From CAMLOF01 sp041913045 (lineage in GTDB: Bacteria; Pseudomonadota; Gammaproteobacteria; Burkholderiales; Burkholderiaceae_C), in NCBI GenBank assembly GCA_041913045.1, contig JAYSGB010000040.1, forward strand, positions 1-37,150: a stretch of 37,150 nt of DNA. The letters run 5' to 3'. The position numbers and the translations under genes are program-made. Below are positions 23,601 to 31,249 of the stretch, piece after piece. Numbering within the stretch: position 1 is the stretch's first letter; every line of letters begins with the position of its first letter. Under the pieces are notes generated by a model. That model had not been told where the DNA came from and made no database searches. It worked only from the letters and a program-made list of their open reading frames with translations.

Positions 23601-23768
23601 GCGGACGTGATCGAATCCATGGCATCGCACCGACCTTACCGGCCAGCCGTGGGGCTGGATGCAGCCCTGACCGAAGTGGAAAACAACAGGGGCAGGCTGT
23701 ATGCCCCGGAGGTGGTGGATGCTGCGGTCAGGCTGGTACGGGACAAGGGCTTCGTGCTGCCGGGCTGA
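20610..23768 (+). CDS. Membrane MASE3-like/GAF/PAS HD-GYP c-di-GMP phosphodiesterase
   Basis: This 1052-residue protein has about seven to eight membrane helices at residues 20-255 with a MASE3-like pattern (GWCAGLDLLHTLAFKGMHILP, NPATQLWVAARFLQA). A coiled segment (about 260-300) leads to two GAF-like regions (about 300-405 and 430-600), two PAS domains (about 615-735 and 740-865), and an HD-GYP domain at about 880-1050. HD-GYP motifs are complete: HDIGK (H917, D918) with following HHERMDGSGYPRGLKGDEI (GYP 978-980), AVADVIESMASHRPYR. It should hydrolyse c-di-GMP to GMP under control of membrane and cytoplasmic signals. It is one of the longest genes here and is divergent from the argD-like leader; the 3' end meets glmS with 3 bp between stops. 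The start at 20610 lacks a clear ribosome site. Confidence 0.9.
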   Translation: MQTPAHVVADDEPAWRAPVRLLVPPAVLSGISWLGAPVNYLLFHSLAELFSITVALSALMVASTAMRYSRDPLAAFVSVAIGWCAGLDLLHTLAFKGMHILPVDNANPATQLWVAARFLQAGALLAAPFLLQRQMRIAWAHLIFGCSTLAAALLIFQGHFPDAYLEGQGLTSFKIYSEYIIIAMLGLSALLLWQRRQLVSPGVFSGMLAAIVAMMLSEFAFTQYVSVYAESNLIGHLLKIHAYWFVYIALVRNKVHEPFVKLQDEVIERERLGREREELVHQLSERIKELKCMNSVAELTERPGLDVTTLLKGVAELLPAGFMFPDRLFARVDCDWGQHGAELPAQPARHQLREAVCVDGRKVGHISVWYPDATADRWGFFLAEESTLLRNVALQVGEAIARLKAQERIQRLQYLYEMLSATNRSLVHSQSREALLENLAQALLAHGTFPILFVAMANDESWPLHLKQHHGIGNAQLPLLQHLLSDPNSPLRRMVSSAASGQVFSEPLPRIPVDPAYLHASELAKWSQYLQDRGVIQRAVIPLMCQGKLLGLVTLYASGLVVFDEEQLRLLREIAGDMSFALDNLAQREKFLETSQQAQLLEVRFREVFKASPVPMLIMDLGERRIRAINDAHAQWLGYALEDIAAEDDWFRHAYPSDQKREALRSHWEAGIAQARLGQPVTSPELTLRCKDGNVRTAQGTVTVVGNDAIVAWTDLTDIREGERALRESERRFRGMVEQTLSGMYVRRDGKFIYVNPKYAEITGWPAEELIGKDVLTFTAQDEENLRHIRQAWAELHDGKHNSVSYTVPFRRRDGQLIHLGLTARVITWDDDQPATIVLAEDITERKRSEEQIAAYVRQLEGAMRGTLQAVSNMVEMRDPYTAGHERRVGLIASAIAQEMGWSEERCKSLELLGLVHDIGKIAVPSEILTKPTRLSKLEMEMMKGHAQAGYDILKDVPFPTPVAEIIRQHHERMDGSGYPRGLKGDEILPEARVLAVADVIESMASHRPYRPAVGLDAALTEVENNRGRLYAPEVVDAAVRLVRDKGFVLPG

Positions 23769-23771
23769 CTG

Positions 23772-25691
23772 TCACTCCACCGTCACACTCTTGGCCAGGT
23801 TGCGCGGCTTGTCCACGTCGGTGCCCTTGGCACAGGCGGTGTGGTAGGCCAGCAGTTGCAGCGGCACCACGTGCAGCAACGGACTCAGCACGCCGTAGTG
23901 CTCGGGCATGCGGATGACGTGGACGCCCTCTTCGCTCTGGATGTTGGTGTCGGCGTCGGCCAGCACGTAGAGCACGCCGCCGCGTGCACGCACTTCCTGC
24001 ATGTTGCTCTTGAGCTTTTCCAGCAACGCGTCATTCGGCGCCACGGTGACCACGGGCATGGCACTGGTGACGAGCGCCAGCGGGCCGTGCTTGAGTTCAC
24101 CGGCCGGGTAGGCCTCGGCGTGGATGTAGCTGATTTCCTTGAGCTTGAGCGCGCCTTCCAGTGCGATGGGGTAGTGCAGCCCGCGACCCAGGAACAGGGC
24201 GTTGTCTTTCTGGGCAAAGTCTTCGGCCCAGCGGATGACCTGCGGCTCCAGCGCCAGCACGGCCTGCAGAGCTACGGGTAAGTGGCGCATGGCCTTGAGG
24301 TGGTGCGCCTCGTCTTCGGCACTCAGGCGGCCCTTGGATTGCGCCAGAGCCAGCGTCAGCAGGAACAGCCCGGCCAGCTGGGCGGTGAAGGCCTTGGTGC
24401 TGGCCACGCCGATCTCCACCCCCGCGCGGGTGATGTAGGCCAGTTCGCATTCACGTACCATGGCGCTGGTGGCCACGTTGCAGATGGTGAGCGTGTGGTT
24501 CATGCCCAGGCTTTGCGCGTGACGCAGCGCGGCCAGCGTGTCGGCGGTTTCGCCGCTCTGGCTGATGGTGACGACCAGGGTGCGCGGGTTGGGCACGCTG
24601 GTGCGGTAGCGGTATTCGCTGGCCACTTCCACTTGTGTGGGTATGCCCGCGATGCTTTCCAGCCAGTACTTGGCCACGCAGCCGCTGTAGTAGCTGGTGC
24701 CGCAGGCCAGGATGAGCACCTGGTCGATCTCCTTGAACACGCGCCACGCGGCGGTGCCGGGTTTGTCGTGGTCGCCCTGGCCGTCGAACAGCTCGGGGGC
24801 CACGCCTTCAATGCCTTCCAGAGTGTCGGCAATGGCGCGCGGCTGCTCGAAGATTTCTTTCTGCATGTAGTGGCGGTAGGGGCCCAGTTCCACCGCGCCG
24901 CTGTGCGCCTGCACCGTGCGCACGGGGCGTTGTGCAGGGGTGAGCGCCTCGCCCTGGGCGTTGATGATCCAGTAGCGGCCCAGTTGCAGGTCCACCACAT
25001 CGCCTTCGGCCAGGTAGACGATCTGGTCGGTCACACCGGCCAGGGCCATGGCGTCGCTGGCCAGGAAGTGTTCGCCCCCCTGCCCCACGCCCAGCACCAG
25101 GGGGGAACCGGCGCGCGCACCGACCACGCGGTGCGGTTCGTCCTTGTGGAACACGGCCACGGCGTAGGCACCGTGCAGGCGTGCCACGGCGGCGCGCACG
25201 GCCTGGAACAGGTCGCCCTCGTAAACGGCATCCACCAGGTGGGCAATGACTTCGGTATCGGTCTGGCTCTCAAACACGTAGCCGCGCGCCTGCAGTTCAG
25301 CCCGCAGTTCGGCGTGGTTTTCGATGATGCCGTTGTGCACCAGGGCCACGCGCGCGGGCCGGTCGCCCGCCACCGCGCCTGGGCCGTGGCTGAAGTGCGG
25401 GTGTGCGTTGTGCACCGCTGGCGCGCCGTGGGTGGCCCAGCGGGTGTGGGCAATGCCGGTTCCTGCGGCCAGCCCGTCGTGGCTGACCTGGGCTTGCAGC
25501 TCGGCAACCCGGGCGGTGCTGCGGGCACGGTGCAGGCCAGCCCCGGGGGTTGCTACGGCGCCATCGGCCGGTGCACCCGTGTGCACGGCTACACCGCAGG
25601 AGTCGTAACCCCGGTATTCCAGGCGCTGCAGGCCCTGCACCAGCACCGGGACGATGTTGCGCATGGACACCGCGCCGACGATTCCGCACAT
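23772..25691 (-). CDS. glmS: Glutamine--fructose-6-phosphate aminotransferase (isomerizing)
   Basis: This 639-residue GlmS makes glucosamine-6-phosphate from fructose-6-phosphate and glutamine, the entry step to UDP-GlcNAc for peptidoglycan and LPS. The N-terminal Cys nucleophile follows Met (MCGIVGAVSMRN), with HTRWATHG, HNGIIENH and TDTEVIAHLVD in the glutaminase domain (1-260). Two SIS domains follow: ACGTSYYSGCVAKYW, TISQSGETADTLAALR, GVEIGVASTKAFTAQL, and EGALKLKEISYIHAEAYPAGELKHGPLALV. The C-terminus KGTDVDKPRNLAKSVTVE is canonical. It is about 30 residues longer than E. coli GlmS; the extra residues are in an Ala/Pro-rich insertion at about 38-68. AGGGG precedes the ATG. It is divergent from an Lrp-type regulator. 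Confidence 0.97.
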   Translation of the reverse strand: MCGIVGAVSMRNIVPVLVQGLQRLEYRGYDSCGVAVHTGAPADGAVATPGAGLHRARSTARVAELQAQVSHDGLAAGTGIAHTRWATHGAPAVHNAHPHFSHGPGAVAGDRPARVALVHNGIIENHAELRAELQARGYVFESQTDTEVIAHLVDAVYEGDLFQAVRAAVARLHGAYAVAVFHKDEPHRVVGARAGSPLVLGVGQGGEHFLASDAMALAGVTDQIVYLAEGDVVDLQLGRYWIINAQGEALTPAQRPVRTVQAHSGAVELGPYRHYMQKEIFEQPRAIADTLEGIEGVAPELFDGQGDHDKPGTAAWRVFKEIDQVLILACGTSYYSGCVAKYWLESIAGIPTQVEVASEYRYRTSVPNPRTLVVTISQSGETADTLAALRHAQSLGMNHTLTICNVATSAMVRECELAYITRAGVEIGVASTKAFTAQLAGLFLLTLALAQSKGRLSAEDEAHHLKAMRHLPVALQAVLALEPQVIRWAEDFAQKDNALFLGRGLHYPIALEGALKLKEISYIHAEAYPAGELKHGPLALVTSAMPVVTVAPNDALLEKLKSNMQEVRARGGVLYVLADADTNIQSEEGVHVIRMPEHYGVLSPLLHVVPLQLLAYHTACAKGTDVDKPRNLAKSVTVE

Positions 25692-25741
25692 GTTCTAACC
25701 CCTGTCAGAAGTGAATATGGGGAGATGCTATTACCGCCAAC

Positions 25742-25788
25742 AAGAAATATGCGGCCATTTTTATAACTATTACGAACGAATATTTCTT
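25742..25788. promoter_or_regulatory. Inverted repeat in the glmS-lrp divergent promoter region
   Basis: AAGAAATAT (25742-25750) and ATATTTCTT (25780-25788) are perfect inverted copies whose starts are 38 bp apart. They flank a very AT-rich core with TTATAACTATTA that could contain -10 boxes for either direction. The 139-bp region (25692-25830) separates glmS from the Lrp/AsnC gene and is far AT-richer than the flanking genes. Lrp-family octamers wrap DNA with sites spaced by whole helical turns, so this is a candidate binding site; not tested. Confidence 0.55.
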
Positions 25789-25830
25789 AATGGACATTCA
25801 AAGCAATAATCATCCAAAATAGCTACATAG

Positions 25831-26340
25831 ATGAATTATTCAATCATTGACCACATAGACCTCCGGCTGCTGGAGGAACTGCAACGCGACGCCAGCCGCC
25901 CCAACCACGAACTGGCGGCGCTGGCGGGTGTGTCCCCCGCCACCAGCCTGCGCCGCATACGCAGGCTGGAAGAGGCAGGCATCATCGAAAAGCAAGTGGC
26001 ACTGCTGCAGCCCGACCGGCTGGCCAGCGTTTTGGGCCACGGCCTGACGGCCCTGCTGGAAGTGAGCCTGGACCGCCAGGGGCAGGAACACCTGGATGCG
26101 TTTGAGGCGCTGGCCGTGGCCGACCCGGCTGTGCAGCAGTGCTACCGCGTGAGCCCCGGGCCGGACTTTGTGCTGGTGGTGGCGGTGCGCGACATGCCGG
26201 GTTACCAGGCACTGGCGCAACGTCTGCTGACACAGCACGCCAACGTGCGCAACGTGCGCGCGTTCTTCAGCACTAAACGGGCCAAGTTCGCGCCCCAGCA
26301 ACCTCTGCCAGAAACGACAGTCCACACCAACGCAGGTTGA
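25831..26340 (+). CDS. Lrp/AsnC family transcriptional regulator
   Basis: The 169-residue protein has an N-terminal HTH (IDLRLLEELQRDASRPNHELAALAGVSPATSLRRIRRLEEAGII, about residues 9-52) and the C-terminal RAM ligand-binding/oligomerisation domain (ALLEVSLDRQGQEHLDAFEALAVADPAVQQCYRVSPGPDFVLVVAVRDMPGYQALAQRLL). Lrp/AsnC proteins sense amino acids and form octamers that bend DNA. It is divergent from glmS and has a perfect inverted repeat in the shared region, so autoregulation and control of glmS are both plausible. No ribosome site is evident before the ATG at 25831. The specific effector is unknown. Confidence 0.93.
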   Translation: MNYSIIDHIDLRLLEELQRDASRPNHELAALAGVSPATSLRRIRRLEEAGIIEKQVALLQPDRLASVLGHGLTALLEVSLDRQGQEHLDAFEALAVADPAVQQCYRVSPGPDFVLVVAVRDMPGYQALAQRLLTQHANVRNVRAFFSTKRAKFAPQQPLPETTVHTNAG

Positions 26341-26405
26341 TCTCTCTGTTGTTTCGCTCAGAAATGTGAGCAATGGGCGCATAATTTTGGGAACCTTGGC
26401 GCTCA

Positions 26406-26420
26406 CAGGCGGTCCGCCTG
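26406..26420. repeat. 15-bp palindrome upstream of the SH3b gene
   Basis: CAGGCGG-T-CCGCCTG is a perfect dyad with a single central base, 43 bp upstream of the SH3b protein's start codon. A second shorter dyad, GCTCA-N6-TGAGC, lies at 26356-26371, next to a CATAAT box (26380-26385) that could be the -10. No T-run follows, so an operator is at least as likely as an RNA hairpin. Confidence 0.5.
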
Positions 26421-26463
26421 AATGACACCATCTGCAACAGTGCGTCAAGAAGGAGGAATTCGC

Positions 26464-26919
26464 ATGCATCTGCTGGCCCCAGCCCGAACCCTGATCGCAG
26501 CCACCGCTTTGTGCCTGATCGCCCTGGCCCCGAGCTGGGCACAGGAACTCGTCAGCGTTCGCAGCCCGACGGTGAACCTGCGCGCAGGCCCAGGCACCGA
26601 CACCGAGGTGCTGTGGAAGCTGAGCCGTGGCTACCCTCTGCAGGTACTGGAGCGCAAGGGCACCTGGCTGCGCGTGCAGGACTTTGAAGGTGACCAGGGT
26701 TGGATTGCCCGCAGCGTCACGTCTGATGCCCGCTACCACGTGGTAAAGGTAAAGGCCGCCAACCTGCGCTCGGGCCCCGGCACCCAGCATGCGCTGGTGG
26801 GCAGCGCAAACTATGGCGACGTGCTGCGCACCAACCGCCGCCAGGGCGAATGGGTGCAGGTGCAAAACCCCAAGGGCGGCAACGCCTGGGTGGCCAGCTC
26901 GCTGGTCTGGGGCTGGTAA
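26464..26919 (+). CDS. Secreted protein with two bacterial SH3 (SH3b) domains
   Basis: The 151-residue protein has a signal peptide (MHLLAPARTLIAATALCLIALAPSWAQ, cleavage after SWA). Two SH3b repeats follow: VSVRSPTVNLRAGPGTDTEVLWKLSRGYPLQVLERKGTWLRVQDFEGDQGWIARSV (about 29-85) and VVKVKAANLRSGPGTQHALVGSANYGDVLRTNRRQGEWVQVQNPKGGNAWVASSLV (about 93-148). Each has the NLRxGPGT signature. Periplasmic SH3b proteins commonly bind peptidoglycan or assist wall enzymes. The ATG at 26464 is chosen because a perfect AAGGAGG lies 8 nt upstream; a longer open frame from 26422 would destroy the signal peptide. It lies between two UDP-GlcNAc synthesis genes, consistent with envelope function, but no enzymatic domain is present. 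Confidence 0.9.
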   Translation: MHLLAPARTLIAATALCLIALAPSWAQELVSVRSPTVNLRAGPGTDTEVLWKLSRGYPLQVLERKGTWLRVQDFEGDQGWIARSVTSDARYHVVKVKAANLRSGPGTQHALVGSANYGDVLRTNRRQGEWVQVQNPKGGNAWVASSLVWGW

Positions 26920-26949
26920 GGCCCCTTTCAAAGCCCTTTTTGCGCGGCT

Positions 26950-28356
26950 TCAGGCCTTGGGCGCCTTGGCGGGCCGCTCCCAGTTGGGAATGCTTACCTG
27001 CTTGCCCCGCGCCACACTGAGCGCACCCGGCGGCGTACTCTTGGTGATGGTGGAGCCGCCACCCACTGTGCCACCCGCGCCAATGGTGACCGGAGCCACC
27101 AGCACGCAATTGCTGCCCACGTGCACGTCGTCTTCAATCACCGTGCGGTGCTTGTTGGCACCGTCGTAGTTGGCGGTGATGCTGCCCGCGCCGTAGTTGA
27201 CGCGCGCACCCACCGTGGCGTCGCCCAGGTAGGCCAGGTGGTTGGCCTTGGCACCGTCGGCCAGGGTGGAGTTCTTCACCTCGACGAAGTTGCCGATGTG
27301 CACGTCCGCGCCCAGTTGCGCACCCGGGCGCAGACGGGCAAACGGCCCCACGAGCGCGCCAGGCCCCACCCGAACACCGGCCTTTTCGCCGTCGATGTGG
27401 GTGAAGGGGTGGATGACAGCGCCTGCCTCAATGCGGGCATTCGCGATCACACAGTTGGCGCCAATGCGCACGCCCTCGCCCAGTTCCACACGGCCCTCGA
27501 AGATGCAGTTGACGTCAATCTCCACGTCCTGCGCGCACGTGAGCGTGCCGCGCACGTCGAAGCGGGCCGGGTCGGCCAGGCGCACGCCCTGGGTCATCAA
27601 CTCGTCAGCCACGCGGCGCTGCAACGCACGCTCGAGTTCGGCCAGTTGCAAGGGGCTGTTGACGCCCGCCACCTGCAAAGCGTCGGAAATGCGGTGGGCC
27701 AGCACGGGCACGCCGTCGGCCACGGCAAACTTCACCACGTCAGTCAGGTAGTACTCGGCCTGGGCATTGCGGTTGTCCAACCGGGCCAGCCAGCCGCGCA
27801 GCAAGCGCGTGGGCACGGCCATGATGCCACTGTAGATCTCGGTGATGCGGCGCTGCTCGTCGCTGGCATCCTTGTGCTCCACGATGGCGCGCACGCCGCC
27901 ACCAGCGTCGCGCACGATGCGGCCATAGCCGGTGGGGTCGGACATGTCCAGGGTGAGCAGCGCGAGGTGGTTGCCTTCGCACAGCGCGATCAGGGCCTGC
28001 AGCGTCTCGGGCCGGGTCAGCGGCACGTCGCCGGAAAGCACCAAGGTCACGCCGTCGTCAGCCAGCACGGGCACGGCCTGCTGCACGGCGTGGCCGGTGC
28101 CCAACTGGGGCTCCTGGCGCACGAACTGCAGACGCAGCGCGTCTGTGGCCAGCGGCTGCAGCGCGGCCTCCACCACCTCAGCGCCATGGCCAGTGATGAC
28201 CACCGCCTGCCGCGCACCCACGCGCGCCGCGCAGTCGATCACGTGTGCGGCCAGCGCCCGGCCACCCAGGCGGTGCAGCACTTTGGGCAGCTTGCTTTTC
28301 ATGCGTGTGCCCTTGCCAGCGGCCATCACCACCACATCCACGGGGAAAGAAGACAT
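26950..28356 (-). CDS. glmU: Bifunctional UDP-GlcNAc pyrophosphorylase / GlcN-1-P acetyltransferase
   Basis: The product is 468 residues from the ATG at 28356 (AGGAG 5 nt upstream; a GTG at 28362 is too close to it). The N-terminal uridylyltransferase shows VVMAAGKGTRMKSKLPKVLHRLGG and LSGDVPLTRPETL. The C-terminal left-handed beta-helix acetyltransferase has hexapeptide repeats and the catalytic stretch FVEVKNSTLADGAKANHLAYLGDATVGARVNYGAGSITANYDGANKHRTVIEDDVHVGSN, with the active-site His in RTVI/NHLAYLGD context. The enzyme performs the last two steps to UDP-GlcNAc, after GlmS and GlmM. glmM is not in the window. It converges with the SH3b gene (30 bp). Confidence 0.97.
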   Translation of the reverse strand: MSSFPVDVVVMAAGKGTRMKSKLPKVLHRLGGRALAAHVIDCAARVGARQAVVITGHGAEVVEAALQPLATDALRLQFVRQEPQLGTGHAVQQAVPVLADDGVTLVLSGDVPLTRPETLQALIALCEGNHLALLTLDMSDPTGYGRIVRDAGGGVRAIVEHKDASDEQRRITEIYSGIMAVPTRLLRGWLARLDNRNAQAEYYLTDVVKFAVADGVPVLAHRISDALQVAGVNSPLQLAELERALQRRVADELMTQGVRLADPARFDVRGTLTCAQDVEIDVNCIFEGRVELGEGVRIGANCVIANARIEAGAVIHPFTHIDGEKAGVRVGPGALVGPFARLRPGAQLGADVHIGNFVEVKNSTLADGAKANHLAYLGDATVGARVNYGAGSITANYDGANKHRTVIEDDVHVGSNCVLVAPVTIGAGGTVGGGSTITKSTPPGALSVARGKQVSIPNWERPAKAPKA

Positions 28357-28446
28357 GTCCACTCCTGACGAATACTGTTCATGCGCCTTGCGCGCGTGCC
28401 GGGGATTATCCCTGCACGGCTCATCGCGGCGCGGCGCCGCTTCAGC

Positions 28447-29100
28447 TCACTCGAGCCCGTGGCGGCCCACCAGCATGCCCAGTTCGTGGGTGGAGCGCAC
28501 GTCCAGCTTAATGAATATCTTGGCGCGGTGGGTGTCGATGGTGCGCGGCTCGATGGTGCGGCCATCGGCGCTGCGCTCTTCCATCACGCGAACGGCTTCC
28601 TTGCTGGTCAGCCCCTGGGCCAGCAGCAGGGCCACCTCCTTCTCGCGGGGGGTGAGCCGCTGCCAGCGCGCCAGCACCGCCGCGTGGGATTGCCGCTCTG
28701 CCGCCGCGTCTATGGAACGGCGCAGCGCCTCAGCCACCGTGGTCAGTATCTGTTCGTCGCTGCAGCCTTTTTCCAGCCAGTCACAGGCGCCGCGCTTGAC
28801 GGCGTCCACCGCCAGCGGCAGTTCACCGTAACTCGACAGGAACACCGTCTGGATGAGACTGCGGCGCGCCAGCAGTTCGTCGAACACCTGCAGCCCGCTC
28901 ATGCCGGGCATACGCCGGTCCAGCAGCACGCAGCCGGGGCGGTCATGCTCTGCCGCGCCCAGAAAGGCGGGGCCGTCGCCAAAGGAACGCACGGCATAGC
29001 CCCGCGACAGGAACAGCGCCTGGTAGCTGTGCCGCACGGGCTCGTCGTCGTCCACCACGTACAGCGTGGCCTGCGATAGCCACTGGTCCAGGTCAGACAT
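28447..29100 (-). CDS. FixJ/DctR-like response regulator (LuxR-type HTH)
   Basis: In this 217-residue protein the receiver domain has the acidic pocket DDDE (17-20), phospho-acceptor D61 in CVLLDRRMPGMSG, and the later Ser/Lys (FLSSYG, LEKG). The LuxR-type HTH is LTPREKEVALLLAQGLTSKEAVRVM ... PRTIDTHRAKIFIKLDVRS. Compared with FixJ/NarL, there are about eight extra residues (EERSADGRTIE) between the first HTH helix and the recognition helix. Its start overlaps the kinase stop by 8 bp (ATGTCTGA), with AGGAG 10 nt upstream. It should be phosphorylated by the kinase encoded immediately before it. The target genes are unknown; no dctPQM TRAP transporter is nearby. Confidence 0.9.
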   Translation of the reverse strand: MSDLDQWLSQATLYVVDDDEPVRHSYQALFLSRGYAVRSFGDGPAFLGAAEHDRPGCVLLDRRMPGMSGLQVFDELLARRSLIQTVFLSSYGELPLAVDAVKRGACDWLEKGCSDEQILTTVAEALRRSIDAAAERQSHAAVLARWQRLTPREKEVALLLAQGLTSKEAVRVMEERSADGRTIEPRTIDTHRAKIFIKLDVRSTHELGMLVGRHGLE

Positions 29101-31249
29101 GTTGTGCAGGCTCCTTGCAAGGTGGCAGGCACAGGGTGAAGGCCGCGCCGCCGCCGGGCCGGTTGGCTGCCGTCAACGTCCCGCCCAGGCTTTCAACGAT
29201 GGTGCGGCAGATGTTCAGCCCCAGGCCCAAGCCGTCCTGGCGGGTAGTGAAGAAGGGCTCGAACAGTTCCTCCACCTTGCCTTCGGGCAGGCCCGGCCCA
29301 CGGTCAAGCACTTCGAGCCGTACGACCGTGTCTTCTGTGCTGATACGAAATTGCAGTTCCGGCTTGCCGCTGCTGGAGGACTGCATGGCCTGCAGCGCGT
29401 TGATACCCAGGTTGATGACGACCTGCTCCAGCAACACGCGGTCGCCCTTGACCACGGGGGGCGGACCGCTGGCATCGACCCGCAGCGCCATGCCCAGGCG
29501 CAGCGCCTCGGCACGCAACAAAAGGCCCAGCGATTGTTCAACCACGTCGGCGAGGTTGCACACCTCCCACTGCTCCGGGTGCTGGCGCACCCAGCGCTGT
29601 ATGCGGCTGACGAATTCCGATGCCCGCTGGGCCTGCTTGCCCAAGGCGGCCAGGCTGTCGTCCAGCAGGTCCAGGCGCCCTTGCTCCGCGAAGCGCCGTG
29701 CGGCGGACGCGTAATTCACCAGTGCGCCGAGCGGCTGCTTCAATTCGTGGGCCAGGGTGGAGGCCATCTCGCCCACCGTCACCACGCGCTGCACGCGCTG
29801 CAGTTGTGCCTCGCGCTGGCGTTGCTGTTCCTGCGCATGCTTCTGTTCGGTGATGTCCACCACCGAACTCATCCAGCCAATGTGTCGGCCCTGCCCGTCG
29901 ATCAGCCTGGCGGTGTAGACCATGGTGAGTACGTCGTGGCCGTCGCGGTGGCGCACGCGCGACTCGAACCCCGTGGCTGCCGCCTTGCCCGCCAGGGTCA
30001 TGTCGCTGTTGCTCCAGTGTTTTTCGATATCGTCCGGGTGCCAGTAGGGGTACGGTGGCAGGCGACCGATGAGTTCGTCGGCCCGGTAGCCCACCATGTC
30101 GCAGAACGCGGCGTTGACGTAGACGATGCGCCCCTCCAGGTCACGCGCGCGCATGCCCACCAGCAAGGAGTCTTCCATGGACTGGCGAAACGCGTGCGCC
30201 TGCTGCAGCTCGCTGGTGCGCTCTTGCACGCGGCGCTCCAGTTCGGCCTGTGCCTGCTGGGTTTCGCGCAGGCGGCGTTCGCGCAAATCCCAGTACAGCG
30301 CCCCAAGGATGAGCACACCAGCCGCCAGGGAAAGCAAGGCCCAAGCCTGCTGCCGCGCCAGGGAGACCGCCTGCCGGTCAGCCATCAGCACCAGCGTCCA
30401 GCCCAGATCGGGCAGGCTTTCGTACAGGCCCAAATAGCTCCGTGCGGTGTCCTGTGTCTGAATCTCCAGCCTCGGCTCTTCGCCCGGGCGCGCGGTCTGC
30501 CAAGGCAGGGGCTGGGGTTGCCACGCGCTGCCGTATTGCTCCACGTCACGCACGGCATGCACCTCGTCTGCCGTCAGGGTGCGGCTGGTCTTGTAGAGCC
30601 ACTCTGGCACCGACCCCAGGAAGGCAATGCCGCGTTCGTCCAGCAACACCACGGGGTCGCGCAGTTGGTCCCAGGTGGCCACCACGGGCTGCAAACTCAC
30701 CTTCACAGCCACAACGCCAATCACCTGCTCGCCGTCGAGCACCGGCGCCGAGACGAAGAGTCCGGGCTCGCCCGTGGTCTTGCCCACCCCGTAGAAGCGC
30801 CCAGGCCGCCCGGCCAATGCCTCTTTGAAGTAAGGCCGGTTGCGGTAGTTCTGGTTGACGAAGCTGTGCGGCAAGGCCCAGTTGCTGGAAGCCAGCGTGG
30901 TGCCATCAGCGGCCATGACGTACAGGGCGTCGGAACCCGCCTGGCGGTTGATGCGCTCCAGGTAGGCGTTGGCCTCGTCGCGCAACGCGGGGAACGTGGG
31001 CTGCTGCAGCAATGCGGCCATGAACGGCTGTTGAGCCACCGTGTATGGCAGGTAGCTGTAGCGCGTGGCCACGCCGCGCAGGGCCAGCATCTGCACCTCG
31101 GCAGAGCGGCGCAGGCTGTCCCACTGCGCATTGCGCTCACGCTGGCCAGCCCATTCACCGCCACCCCACACCAGCACCACGGCCAGCAGTGCAAAAAAAA
31201 CCGCCCGCCAGTGCGAGCGGGTCAACGCAAGAATTGCACTTCCGCTCAT
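29093..31249 (-). CDS. DctS/DctB-like sensor histidine kinase (PDC-PAS-HisKA-HATPase)
   Basis: This 718-residue kinase has TM1 at about 15-32; a large periplasmic double-PDC/Cache domain (about 35-295) with the DctB-like stretch TLASSNWALPHSFVNQNYRNRPYFKEALAGRPGRFYGVGKTTGEPGLFVSAPV; and TM2 about 302-320. A short coiled coil, a PAS domain (about 355-470, GRIVYVNAAFCDMVGYRADELIG), HisKA with phospho-acceptor H501 (STLAHELKQPLGALVNYA), and HATPase with N-box NLGINALQAM, G1 DRGPGLP and G2 GLGLGLNIC follow. The periplasmic motif is typical of C4-dicarboxylate sensors. The ATG overlaps the ChrA stop by 4 bp (ATGA), showing translational coupling. The partner is the regulator encoded next. Confidence 0.92.
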   Translation of the reverse strand: MSGSAILALTRSHWRAVFFALLAVVLVWGGGEWAGQRERNAQWDSLRRSAEVQMLALRGVATRYSYLPYTVAQQPFMAALLQQPTFPALRDEANAYLERINRQAGSDALYVMAADGTTLASSNWALPHSFVNQNYRNRPYFKEALAGRPGRFYGVGKTTGEPGLFVSAPVLDGEQVIGVVAVKVSLQPVVATWDQLRDPVVLLDERGIAFLGSVPEWLYKTSRTLTADEVHAVRDVEQYGSAWQPQPLPWQTARPGEEPRLEIQTQDTARSYLGLYESLPDLGWTLVLMADRQAVSLARQQAWALLSLAAGVLILGALYWDLRERRLRETQQAQAELERRVQERTSELQQAHAFRQSMEDSLLVGMRARDLEGRIVYVNAAFCDMVGYRADELIGRLPPYPYWHPDDIEKHWSNSDMTLAGKAAATGFESRVRHRDGHDVLTMVYTARLIDGQGRHIGWMSSVVDITEQKHAQEQQRQREAQLQRVQRVVTVGEMASTLAHELKQPLGALVNYASAARRFAEQGRLDLLDDSLAALGKQAQRASEFVSRIQRWVRQHPEQWEVCNLADVVEQSLGLLLRAEALRLGMALRVDASGPPPVVKGDRVLLEQVVINLGINALQAMQSSSSGKPELQFRISTEDTVVRLEVLDRGPGLPEGKVEELFEPFFTTRQDGLGLGLNICRTIVESLGGTLTAANRPGGGAAFTLCLPPCKEPAQHV

